Shown here: piece by piece, positions 33,976 to 44,821 of the stretch
Layout: the number at the start of each line of letters is the position of its first letter
How positions within the stretch are numbered: the stretch's first letter is position 1
Origin: Zizania palustris
Taxonomy: Eukaryota > Streptophyta > Magnoliopsida > Poales > Poaceae
DNA: 64,000 bases
Direction: 5' to 3'
Assembly: GCA_019279435.1 (NCBI GenBank)
Contig: JAAALK010000080.1
Coordinates: 93,207,108-93,271,107, forward strand
Notes under the pieces: generated by a model
Told to the model about the DNA's origin: nothing
The model's database searches: none
The model's input: the letters and a program-made list of their open reading frames with translations, nothing else
Translations under genes and position numbers: made by a program

Positions 33976-36900
33976 GTGACCCCAGTCGCGGAGTTCGGCG
34001 GGGTCCTGGCCCCGAAGCTGGAAGCCGCCCCGGACCAGGGCAAGCGAGTAGTCCTCCACATATCCGGAGGGGGGGCCCTGGGAGCTCTGTCCAAGCGGCA
34101 GCGTCGAGACTACGTTCGGGAAGTCGGGCATATCGGCACGTCCGGTCGCTCAATCCTCCCGGAGTGGTCCCATGTCCCCATCACCTTCATCGCCGAAGAC
34201 GCCGCCGGAGTCAAGTTCCCGCATGCCGATCCACTCGTCATTTCAGCGGACGTCGCCGGAGTCGAGGTGCGTCGCATTTTGGTCGACGGGGGGAGTTCCG
34301 CTGACATCATCTTCGTGCAGGCCTTCGATCAGTTGTGCTTATCGCGCAAGCACCTGTTACCGGCTTCGCGCCCGCTCCAAGGCTTCGCAGGCCCCCCGCT
34401 CGACGCCCTCGGCCAGGTCCTGTTGGAGGTGGCCTTCGGCAGCGCACCCCTCCAGCGCCGCGAGGAAATCCTGTTCGATGTCGTTGACGCTCCGTACGCC
34501 TACAACGCCATCTTCGGGCGAGGGATACTCAACCGCTTCGGCGCCATCGCCCACCACAACTATCTCTGCCTCAAGATGCCGACTCCCGGAGGGGTCTTAT
34601 CCATCCTGGGCGATCAAGCCGCAGCGCGCCGGGTCGAGTACGGCCATTCAGCGCCGCTCGAGCCACGGCAGGTCCACAGTGTCCGCGGAGGTGCCGATGA
34701 GGCAGACCTCGCAGGCAACCCCGATCCTGGTCAGAAGGGGCGCCCAGCCAAACCTCTCCCGGAAGGGGAAATCATCACCAAGACCTTGATCCAGGGAGGA
34801 AAGGAGTACCCGATCAAGTACGGAGGGGGCTTGGAGCCGGAGGTTTCAGAGCAGCTCGAGGCCATCATCCGCGGCAACCTCGACATCTTCGCGTGGTCTG
34901 ACGGGGACATTCCCGGCGTCGACTGCTCGATCATCGAGCACTCACTGGCCGTCGATCCGAAGGCACGGCCGGTTCGCCAGGGGCTCCGGAGGTTGTCCAC
35001 CGAACGGGCCGAGCTCGCCAAAGCGGAGACCGACAAGCTGCTCCGAGCAGGGGTCATCCGAGAAGTGAGTCATACCGAGTGGTTGTCCAACCCTGTCTTT
35101 GTCCAGAAGAAAACATCTGGCAAATGGCGCATGTGTATCGACTTTACCTCTCTGAATAAAGCTTGCCCCCGTGACCCCTACCCCCTGCCTCGCATCGACC
35201 AGCTCGTTGATTCCATGGCCGGAGCTGAACTCCTCAGCTTCCTCGATGCTTATTCAGGATACCACCAGATTTGGTTGAAACCCGAAGACCAAGTAAAGAC
35301 CAGTTTTGTCACTCCGGCCGGAGTATTCTGTTACCTCCGAATGCCCTTCGGCCTTCGTAATGCCGGCGCCACCTTTTCAAGGTTAATTTCCAAAGCCTTA
35401 GGACATCAGCTAGGGCGCAATGCAGAAGCCTACATGGACGACATTGTCATCAAAAGCACCTCCAAGAGTCACCATGGCTCGGACATAGCTAAGACCTTCG
35501 ACAGTCTCCGGCGGTGCGGCATCCGGCTCAATCCAGACAAGTGCGTCTTCGGAGCGCGCGCAGGCAAGCTACTCGGGTACCTCGTCTCCAGCTGGGCATC
35601 GAGGCCAGTCCAACGCAAATCCAAGCACTGCAGAACATGGCCCCACCCCAGAACCTCAAGCAAGCGCAAAAGCTGGCCAGGCGGTTTGCCGCGCTCGGTC
35701 GATTTCTCGCCAAATCAGCAGAACGAAGTCTGCCCATCTTCGAGGCGCTCCGAGGTTCCAAGAATTTCGAATGGACCCCTGAGTGCCAGGATTATTTCCA
35801 GCACATCAAAGATTACCTCTCCAGCCTCGTAGCCCTTGCCACACCCCGGGCCGACAGCCCTCTGCTGGTTTACCTCGCCACCTCCGGCAATGCGGCGAGC
35901 GCGGCCTTGGTTCAAGAGGAGGAGCTCGCCGGGAAACTGATCCAGCGCCCCGTCTACTTCGTTTCCGAGGCTCTGACAGAAGCTAAGGCTCGGTATTCAG
36001 AGCTCGAGAAGGTGGCTTACGCCCTCGTCATGGCCTCTCGGAAGCTCCGGCACTACTTCCTGGCCCACGACATCATCATCCCGACCGCCTACCCGCTCGG
36101 CGACATGTTCCGGAACAAGGATGCCACCGGCCGCATCGGGAAATGGGCGGTAGAATTAGCCCCGTTTGGGATCTCTTTCGTTGCCCGGACAGCTATCAAG
36201 TCCCAAATCCTCGCCGACTTCGTCACAGAGTGGACGAGAGCCCGGGAGCACGCGAGCACCGACACAGGCGAGGGGATCTGGACCATCTTTTCGGACGGTG
36301 CCTACCAAGCCTCCGGGGCTGGGGCCGGAGCAGTCATCGTCTCCCCCTCCGGCCAGCAAGCCCTGTATTCCGCCCGGCTCAGTTTCAAGGCCACCAACAA
36401 TATCGCCGAGTATGAAGGAGTCCTCTTGGGACTTCGCAAGGCGCTCGCATTGGGAGCCGCCCGCGTGGTCGTAAAGACTGATTCCCAAGTGGTCGCCGGA
36501 CACATCGACAAGAGCTTCCGGGCAAAGCACCCGGACCTCGCTTCCTACCTCGACTCCATCCGCAAGTTCGAAGTATCCTTCAAGGGAATATCCGTCCAGA
36601 ACATCCCGCGAGGCGACAACGCCCAAGCGGATGCCCTCGCCATGGCCAGGGCCGGTGCCCAAGCCCTACCGCCAGGGGCTTTTTTCGAAGAACTCGCTCA
36701 GCCTTCGGCAGCCCCCCGCAGTGAGACGTCCATCACCGTCACCCCGGAGGAACCCAAACCGTCGTCACGGCCGACCCCAGTACTATGTACGACCAGCGCC
36801 GATTGGCGCGAGCCTATCCTGCGCACGCTCGCAGGCGGCGACGACGTCCATCCTAGCGCAGAGCAAGCTCGCCTGCGGCTCCGCGCGAGGTCATTCGATG

Positions 36901-38012
36901 TTATCAACAGAATTATGTACAAATCCGGAGTATGCTCCCCCTCCTTCGTTGCGTCTCGCACTCGGACGGCGTCGCCATGCTCCGAGAAATCCACGAGGGG
37001 CTGTGTGGTAGCCACTTAGCTCCGTGGGCCCTCGCGGGCAAAGCTCTCCGGCAAGGCGTGTACTGGCCCACTGTCGTTGCCGACGCTGAAGAACTTGTCC
37101 GCACCTGCCAAGGTTGCCATTGGATGGGCCGCCGCAGTCACCGCCCTCCAGCAAGCTTGCTACCTATCCCCCCCGTTTGGCCTTTGGCCCGATGGGGCAT
37201 GGACCTCATTGGTCCACTCCCGAGAGCAAGGGGAAACCTGCGCTTCGCCGTGGTCGCCGTCGAATAATTCTCTAAGTGGGTTGAAGCGGAGCCACTGACT
37301 ACCATCACATCCCGCAACGTCCAAAAATTTCTGGCAAAATATCGTGTGCCGTTTCGGAGTACCCAAGCAGCTCACCTTGGATAACGGCACGCAATTTGAC
37401 GCAGGCACCTTCCGGGCGTTCTGCGATGAGCTGGGAGTTCAGCTTTGCTTCGCAGCCGTGCGACATCCCCAGTCTAACAGAGCCGTGGAGCGAGCTAATG
37501 GGCACATCCTGTCAGGCCTCAACAAGCGCATCGTCGGTTTGGCCCGAGGAGTATGGCCCGACGAGCTACCCAAGATCTTATGGTCCATCCGGACGACCGT
37601 GTCTCGGGCCACCGGCTTCACCCCGTTCCGCCTCTTGTTTGGCGACGAAGCAATGACACCAACGGAGCTCCGCGCCGGTTCACTGCGCGTCGTGGCACCC
37701 GAAGCCGAAGATGAGCGCGCCGTCTCCCTCGACCTGGCCGAAGAGACGCGGCTGTGCGCTGTCGCCAACCTGTCCCACTATCAGAAAGAGACCAAGGGGT
37801 GGTATGACACCAAGGTTAAGACTAACGAGTTCCAGCCAGGGCACCTTGTCCTCTGCGCAGTGGTCACCCCCACCAAGTTGGGAAACAAGTGGGAAGGACC
37901 ATACATCGTCACAAAGTCCGGGCGGCCAGGATCCTACTGGCTCGCTACCCTGGAAGGCAAAGAGCTGAAGCATACTTGGCATGCCGAGCACTTGAAGCGC
38001 TATTTTCCATAA
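33976..38012 (+). pseudogene. pol: Tat2 pol: protease, RT, dual RNase H, integrase, frameshifted
   Basis: 33976-35600 is an open frame with protease (ILVDGGSSADII), RT (FTSLNKACPRDPYPLPR, YMDDIVIKS). A shift near 35600 leads to the frame 35514-37019, with a degenerate first RNase H (YLATSGNAASAAL) and an apparently intact second one (IFSDGAYQASGAG, EYEG). Another shift near 36935 precedes the integrase zinc segment (CQGCHWMGR). A TAA at 37264 and a shift near 37335 break the catalytic core; 37344-38012 carries LTLDNGTQFD, RHPQSNRAVERANG and the C-terminal GPYIV region. The gene overlaps the 3' end of the antisense ORF. Confidence 0.9.
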
Positions 38013-39623
38013 CACCGACGGGCTTGGGCGGTAGAAGAGGTTGTCGATGGAGTTCAGCGGAGAGCTCACCACCGCAGCGGCCAGCTCGGCCTCCTTGTCG
38101 GCGCTCTTCTCGATGGCGCCGAGCGGGTCGTCCAAGCCCCCACGATCCAAGCTGTCCGTGGCCCTGCTCTCGAAGGAGCCTGCGGATCCCCCCGCCGGGG
38201 CAACTACGGGCGGCGAAGCGGCTCCGGGGCGAGGCGTCGCTTCGACGGCACGCGCCCCTTGCCCAGCCTCTGGCGCGGGCTCCGCCGGGTTCACGTGAGG
38301 GGGAGCGTCTTCGTTTATTCCGGCATCCGGCCGGATCGGCGGGACCAGAACCGGAATCGCCGGAGGACCTCCTGACTCTGATTGGGCCCCCTTGCTGGAG
38401 GCCCCACCTTCAGAGTGAGAGGACGAAGAAGGTCCCGGGGAAATTTGCTTCGGCCCCCTCACTATCCTCTTCTTCTTCGAGCGGCCCGGTGAAAGGCCGC
38501 CGTCGGCGTCGCTCGCCTTCCTTTTTGAGATGTCCCGAAGGACTTCGCCCTCCGGAAGAGGCGGGGGCGTGAGCTCGAGGGCCCCCCACACCCTGTTGAA
38601 GCGTTCCCACGAGCCCACCAGCTCCAGCCAGTGGGCCCGTTCGGCTGCGGTTGGAACCCCGAGAATCCTCTCCGCCAGACGGGTAACTTCCTCGGGCGTT
38701 CGGGCGACGAGCGACCCTGCATTTCTCTGTCAGGGCCGGAGTAATCCTCGGGCGTGGAAGGCAAGGACTAAAGCAATCAAGAGTTGGCACTTACCGAGCC
38801 GGCGGGAGAGCTCCGAAGGTATTGACTCGTCTCGGCTGCTCCGGAGCGAGGCGGGCCACTCCACCTTCAGCGGAGAGATCTCAAGGGCCACGAACTCCTC
38901 CGTCAAGTCCCGCATGCTCATTCGGCGGGCGACGATTTGGAGAAGTTGCACCCTCGCGGAAATCGTCCCGGCCAGGCCAGAGGTGAGCCCTACGCGGACA
39001 TAGAACCACCGGTTCACCCATTTCGAGTACCACCTTTCGTTGGTGGCCTTCGCCGGGAAGGAGTCCGCGTACCTTCTTCGGAGCTGGAAGTTGATGCTCC
39101 CAAAGGCCAGTACCCGGCCTCCCTTCTTCTTCGGTTGGCAGAGGGCTTCGTGCATCTCCGCGAAGACCTCCGCCCTCCCCTCGCAGCCTTCGGCGCGCAT
39201 GGCCCACTCGAAGATGGCGAGGCAGGCCACGGCATTGGGGGATAGCTGCGGGAGCTCCAGGTGGAACGCGTCCAGTACCCCGGCGAGAAGCTCCGAGGCG
39301 GGGAACCCCAGGCCCGCGTCGAAGAAGGCTTCGAAAACGATGACCTCTCCTTCCCGCGGCTGCGGGGTCGTCTCCCGGCCCGGCCTCCTCGCCGGCGTCT
39401 CTAGGTTGAGGCGACTCCTGGTCGCCTGCTCGATCGATGCGTCGGTACACGCGGATGGCCCGAGCTCCATGGTTTGGTCTCGGAACCGCTCAGAAGCGGG
39501 GCGGAGATCGCGCGCGCCGCGCACCTCCGACGTGTCAGTCGCCGTCGCCGCCGCTACCGCCGCCATCTGCCGTTGCAAGAAGCGCGGGTCCATCGCCATT
39601 GCAGGGGCAGTGTTCCTTGCCAT
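37680..39623 (-). CDS. Antisense ORF of Tat2 (putative gypsy-type transposon domain, PF04195-like), two exons
   Basis: Lies between pol and the 3' LTR on the opposite strand. Exon 1 runs 39623-38795, exon 2 38716-37680, together 1866 nt, which is 621 residues plus stop. The 78-bp intron 38794-38717 has GTAAGT and TGCAG borders, and removal leaves one open frame. Residues about 95-270 (LELPQLSPNAVACLAIFEWAMR, then NFQLRRRYADSFP, RWYSKWVNRWFYV) resemble the plant domain called putative gypsy type transposon (Transposase_28); this assignment is from memory. Exon 2 has GSWERFNRVW, a basic KKKR patch and a Ser/Pro/Ala-rich tail. The last 330 bp overlap pol antisense, so the true C-terminus may differ. 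The function is unknown. The same exon 1/intron/exon 2 arrangement recurs at 56302-57300. Confidence 0.75.
38717..38794 (-). other. Intron of the Tat2 antisense ORF
   Basis: Minus-strand GTAAGT donor at 38794-38789 and TGCAG acceptor ending at 38717, phase 1 in a Gly codon. A phase-1 intron of 72 bp sits at the homologous codon in the divergent copy at 57012-57083. Confidence 0.75.
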
Positions 39624-40208
39624 GCTTGAAGGACAGAGAAAGGGGATGCAGAGCTCTGGGAGCGGGTCGAATGGTGGCTCAAGTGGCTGGAGTTACCGCG
39701 GTGGGCGAGTGAAGAGGGAACCGTGGGGGGGGGGGGTTATATTCTGTCGCAAGACCGATGGTTCCCCTCCCCGATCCGGTTAGCGTGTGAACGCGGCGGA
39801 TTATGCGATGCCGCCATTTAAAGCCGGTTGGCGCATCGGGGCGCGGTGGCGGCCTCCCGGCGGCCCGCCTCCTCGATGCCATCTGCACGTGCATTAATTA
39901 CTCCCGGTGGCGCCCGTCCGGCCGCTCGGAACTGGAGCCCCCGGCCTCTCGCCCCCTCGCCCCGGTGCCCCTCCACGCCGCAGCGGATTCGACACCTCAA
40001 GGCAAGGGTTTCGAGCAGACCCCCACCTCCGGTCCGGCCGCACTTGCCCGTCCCGGAGTTCCTCCGCGTCCGTCGAAGGGGGTCGCACTCTGGCCAAGCC
40101 CGACACCTCAATGTAAGTTTCATCCTCATGAAGGTTATCGGGATTATCATGTGCGCTTCCACCCTCTCTCAACGCAGGGCTCCCGAGAGGAAAGAAGCGA
40201 GGGGCTAC
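39624..40208. other. Non-coding region between the antisense ORF and Tat2 3' LTR
   Basis: Candidate promoter region for the antisense ORF. A minus-strand ATATAA is near 39733-39741, about 110 bp upstream of the ATG; this is weak. A G run lies at 39727-39736. The plus strand ends in a polypurine tract (GAAGCGAGGGGCTAC, to 40208) directly before the 3' LTR. Confidence 0.5.
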
Positions 40209-40917
40209 TGTTGGGGGAAATAATCCTGATGGCTAGGGGGCCCACCGTCGGGAGATTTGAAGCCAAGAACACCGGAGTTCACCCCCCGGGAGAAGGCTGC
40301 CGGAGATCGCCCTCCGGGAGGAGGCTGCCGGAGGCCGCCTCCCGGGAGAAGGCTGCCGGAGGCTGCTCCTCGGGAGGAGGCTGCCGGAGGCCACCCCCCG
40401 GGAGAAGGCTGCCGGAGGCCGTTCCTCGGGAGAAGGCCGCCCTCCGGAAGAAGGCTGCCGGAGGCCGCCCTCCGGAAGCAGGTTGCCGGAGGCCGTCTTC
40501 CGAAGAATGTTACCGGAGGCTGCCTTCCGAGGAGAAATTGCAGAGGGCCTCTCCCTCGGCCGCAGTAGCGAACCCGAAGAAAGCATTGGCGGGAAAAGGA
40601 CGAGGCTGACGTACAGGGGAACAGGATCGCGATCCTCTGACCCGTGTCAGGCGGCGCAGGCCGCGTCTGACACGGCTGATACGCTGTCAGAGTCGAATCT
40701 TCTTGTCTGTACTGTATATAGTCTGTTTTGTCTGTACTATTGACCGGCAGTCGGCCGGGTAGTCGTTGGCGTTCCAGAGGCGCTTGGCCTCTGGACGGGG
40801 CGCCTTATAAATACCCCCCCCCAACCACAGTTGTAAGGGCAGGCTGAAAAGACCATTGAATACACTACTCTCATTTTCCACTAAGAAAACCTACTGGTCC
40901 GATCCGTCGTTCCAACA
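40209..40917 (+). repeat. 3' LTR of Tat2
   Basis: 709 bp, preceded by the polypurine tract and followed by the target duplication GCTTG (40918-40922). TATA box at 40806-40813. It differs from the 5' LTR mainly by about one extra 28-29 bp array unit near 40420-40440 plus scattered substitutions, consistent with a fairly recent insertion. Confidence 0.9.
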
Positions 40918-40922
40918 GCTTG

Positions 40923-41086
40923 CTCGTGGGTACGCGAAGGCACTTCTTCAACTGGGAGACATGGAACACATCATGAACTCCTGCCAATGATGGAGTTAGT
41001 TCAAGTTGATATGCCACTTCTCCTTGCCGTCGGAGGATCTGAAAAGGTCCGACGTAGCGGGGTGCTAGCCTGCCTTTCATGTAGGG
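40923..41086 (-). pseudogene. pol: Chromovirus pol tail fragment, second half, split by Tat2
   Basis: Minus-strand coding remnant (MKGRLAPRYVGPFQILRRQG, VFHVSQLKKCLRVP) that continues across Tat2 into 31476-31733. It begins abruptly at about 41086, where an LTR fragment is joined. It corresponds to 42055-42220 in the main pol copy. Confidence 0.8.
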
Positions 41087-41814
41087 GGGTTTAAATAAGG
41101 CCACCGGCGGGCAGCGGGGGCGCAATTGCGGGAGATCGAGAGTGAACGCCGGCAAGGCGGTTTCACCGCATGCGGGTGATAACGGGACGATTACGCAGGG
41201 AATCAGAGGGGAAACGGTCGTCGTGATAACGGGGTTTTAATGCCGGCGAATTATGGAGGGGAGGGGACCGGCGACGAGCGAATCCGAGAGATTCAAGTCA
41301 GCCGGCGCCATTAGGGGGGCGATGGCGCGAGGTTGATGACGGTTCTGACAGACGGGGGCCACTGGCCAGCGGGCGCGAGCGAGCGGGGTGGCGACTGACG
41401 GGTGGGGCCGCGGTGTCGGGTGCGCGCGCGAGGGGAGGAATTCGGCGCCGACAGGTGGGGTCGGGTTGTCAGCCTAAGGCGCGTGAGGTAGCGGGCTGGG
41501 CCGGCTGGGAGAGAGAGAAGGGAGGGGGAGGGCCCAACACTGTTCTAAAAGCATTTTTGAATAAAAATAATTCTAGGAAATAGATTAAAATATTAGGGCT
41601 ACTTCCAAGGTTGGTAAAAATTTATAAAAATTCTCAAAAATATATCTTGGGCTTAGGATCATATTCAAAAAGTTTCACCTCCTAATTTGGCCATCTACTC
41701 TATGTTGTAGTTCAAAAGGGTATAAAAGAGTATTAAAAGTATTTTTAGAAATATATATTCCAGGAAATTGAATTTAATAATATTTTTATTGTATTGAAAA
41801 TTTGGGGTGTTACA
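41087..41814 (-). repeat. Internal chromovirus LTR fragment (first ~728 bp of an LTR)
   Basis: In element orientation it starts TGTAACACCCCAAAT at 41814, directly after the pol tail, as a 3' LTR should. After about 728 bp it stops inside a pol tail sequence. It is clearly more diverged from the two outer LTRs (indels and substitutions throughout 41100-41400) than they are from each other. It therefore derives from a different family member. Confidence 0.8.
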
Positions 41815-41857
41815 AACCTATCCCCCTTACAAGAATCTCGTCCTCGAGATTGGAACG

Positions 41858-44821
41858 CTACTCGAATAACTCGGGATATTGGGCTTTCAGTTCGTCTTCC
41901 TTTTCCCAAGTGGCTTCCTCGGCGGGATGGTTGTTCCATTGAACCTTACAGAAACGAACGACGCGGCTTCTGGTTACTCTCTCCTTGGTTTCCAAGATTT
42001 TGATGGGTTTCTCTATGTAGGTCAAGTCTTCTTGGACATTAAGCTGCTGAAGGTCGGCTTGCTCGGTGGGTACACGGAGGCACTTCTTCAGCTGAGAGAC
42101 ATGGAACACATCGTGAACTCCTGCAAGGATGGAGGCAGTTCAAGTTGATATGCCACTTCTCCTTGTCGTCGGAGGATCTGGAATGGTCCGACGTAGCGGG
42201 GTGCTAGCTTGCCTTTCATGTTGAACCTTTGAGTGCCACGGAGGGGAGTGACTCGGAGATAGACATAATCGCCCTCCTCAAAGGCTAGGTCTCTTCGATG
42301 GTTGTCGGCATAGGTCTTCTGACGGGATTGGGCTGCCTTCAATTGGTCTCTTATGATCTTCACCTTCTCTTCAGCTTCTCTTAATAGATCGGTCCCAAAT
42401 AGTTGTGACTCTCCGGTTTGATCCCAGAGCAATGGCGTTTTGCACTTACGTCCGTAGAGTGCTTCGAACGGGGACATTTGTAGGCTGGCTTGATAGCTGT
42501 TGTTGTAGGAGAACTCTGCATAGGGTAAGTTCTTGTCCCACATTCCGCCAAAGTCTAGAGCGCAAGCTCTAAGCATATCTTCCAATATCTAGTTGACCCT
42601 TTCGGTTTGACCGTCGGTCTGTGGATGATAGGCGGTGCTAAAGTTCAGCCGGGTGCCGAGTTCCTCTTGAAGGTTCTTCCAAAACTTGGAGGTAAACTGA
42701 CTCCCACGGTCAAATACAATCTTCCTAGGAACTCCGTGAAGGCATACTATCCTGGTCATGTACAACTCGACCAACTTGGCGATAGTGTAAGTTGTCTTGA
42801 CTGGAATGAAGTGAGCTACCTTGGTGAGTCGGTCGACGATCACCCAAATAGAATCATGACCAGCTTGGGTCCTGGGCAGTCCCGTGATGAAGTACATTCC
42901 TATCTCCTCCCACTTCCATTCAGGGACCTTGAGAGGTTGCAGAAGTCCAGCAGGTCTTTGATGCTCTGCCATGACTCACCGACATGTGTCGCACTTGGCT
43001 ACATACTCGACTATTTCTCTCTTCATGCTGACCCACCAATATTTCTCCTTCAGATCTTGATACATCTTTGTACTCCCGGGATGGATGGAGTATGGAGTAT
43101 CGTGGGCTTCTTGAAGGATGAGAGTCTTCAACTCAGGCTGGTCGGGAACGCATATCCGATTTCCGAAGCAGATGGTACCATGCTCGTCCTCGGAGAATCT
43201 GGGGGCTTTACCCTTTCTCATGTTCTGCTGGATCTCCAAGATGTCCGGGTCTTCCTTCTGCTTTTCTCGGATCTGGTCTATCAGGATAGGCCTAGACTCC
43301 AAGGCAGCGAGGTACGCTCGGGTAGTGATCCCTAGATTTAGCCTTTCCATCTCCTTGTAAAGTGAAGGAGCCTGGTCCTGGATCATGATGGCGTTGCAAT
43401 ACCCTTTTCGACTAAGGGCATCTGCCACCACATTTGCTTTGCCAGGATGATAATGGATGCCCAAGTCGTAATCCTTGATCAGTTCAAACCACCTCCTTTG
43501 CCTGAGGTTCAGGTTCGGTTGGGTGAATATGTACTTGAGGCTCTTGTGGTCGGTGAATACCTCACACCGATTCCCCACAAGGTAATGTCTCCATATCTTC
43601 AAGGCATGAACCACTGCTGCTAATTCCAGGTCGTGGATCGGGTAGTTTAGCTCATGCGGCCTTAGCTGTCGGGAGGCGTAGGATATCACCTTCCCTTCTT
43701 GCATTAAGACGCATCCCAACCGTTGACGAGAGGCATCACAGTAGATGTGGAAGTCTTTCTGGATGTCTGCCAGAGTCAGAATAGGAGCTGACACGAGCTT
43801 CTTCTTGAGGGTCTGGAAGCTTTCCTCACAATCAAGGGTCCATTCAAATTTCACTTCCTTCTGCAGAAGTCTGGTCAAAGGCTTGGCGATCTTTGAAAAA
43901 TTCTCGATGAACCGGCGGGTAGTATCCGGCCAATCCGAGAAAGCTCCGGATCTCGGTCACGGTCGTGGGCTGCAGCCAGTTGGTTACTGCTTCCACGGTG
44001 GTTGGGTCCACTGCTATTCCTCCGGCAGATATAACATGGCCGAGGAACTTCACCTCAGATGACCAAAATTCGCATTTGCTGTATTTGGCGTACAGTTGCT
44101 GCTCCCTTAGCTTTCCGAGTGTCAGACGGAGGTGAGTCTCGTGTTCTTCCTTGGTCTTGGAGTAAACGAGGATATCGTCGATGAATACCACGATGAACTT
44201 ATCCAAGAACTCCATGAATACATTGTTCATCATGTTCATGAAAAAGGCTAGGGCATTCGTGAGTCCGAACGACATCACTGTATACTCGTAGAGTCCATAG
44301 CGGGAGGTGAAGGCAGTCTTGGGTATGTCCTCTTCTCTAATCCTCAATTGGTGATAACCTGACCTGAGGTCAATCTTGTAATACACCGAGGATCCCTTTA
44401 GTTGATCGAACAGGTCGTCAATCCGAGGCAATGGGTACTTGTTCTTGATGGTTACGTCATTCAAGGCTCTATAGTCCACGCACATCCTCTTGGTCTTGTC
44501 CTTCTTCATGGCAAAGATGACCGGTGCACCCCAGGGTGAGGTACTCGGTCGAATGTACCCTTTCTGCTCTAGGTCTTCTATGTTGCTCTTGACTTCGGCT
44601 CGTTCATTAGCGGCCATCCGGTATGGGCGCTTGGAGATTGGAGTGGTCCCGGGGACAAGTTCGATTCTGAATTCGATGTCCCGCTTGGGAGGCATTCCTG
44701 GTAGGTCTTCAGGGAAGATGTCTGTGAACTCCCTGACTATGGGTACTTCTTCAAGAGCCAGCGAGTGAAGGGATGCTTCGAGTGGTTTGCGACTCGTCAT
44801 TCGAAAGGTGATGGCTGTGCC
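41858..44821 (-). pseudogene. pol: Chromovirus pol: RT, RNase H, integrase, chromodomain
   Basis: RT in 44800-43880 (CVDYRALNDVTIKNKYPLPR, FIDDILVYS). RNase H and the integrase zinc region in 43878-42976 (DASRQRLGCVL, TDHKSLKYIF, CDTC). Integrase core in 42972-42589: the first catalytic Asp position reads MYFITGLP where the family has Asp, while FDRGSQFTS and TDGQTERVN keep the other acidic residues. C-terminal region in 42585-42120 (GRLAPRYVGPF-type). Chromodomain in 42109-41858 (YIEKPIKILETKERVTR, EEATWEKEDEL). Stops at about 42974 and 42588 and frameshifts near 43900 and 42120 break it. No intact polyprotein is possible. Confidence 0.9.

Larger units (their letters stand above)
31734..40917 (+). 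mobile_element. Tat2: nearly complete Tat-lineage Ty3/gypsy retrotransposon with antisense ORF
   Basis: 9184 bp, flanked by GCTTG at 31729-31733 and 40918-40922. LTRs 31734-32413 and 40209-40917, PBS 32416-32433, gag, protease, RT, two RNase H, integrase, then a long antisense ORF with an intron, about 0.6 kb of non-coding sequence, a polypurine tract and the 3' LTR. GC content is far higher than in Tat1 although the proteins are related. gag-pol carries several frameshifts and two stops, while the antisense ORF is open. Confidence 0.93.

Noticed and set aside
38041..39783. Plus-strand ORFs between Tat2 pol and 3' LTR
   Set aside because: They are shadows of the antisense ORF; only the minus frame matches the second copy at 56.3 kb.
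41087..41814. A separate, independently inserted chromovirus solo LTR
   Set aside because: Only the first 728 bp are present, its outer side joins a pol tail rather than flanking DNA, and no target duplication was found. A recombinant origin explains it better.
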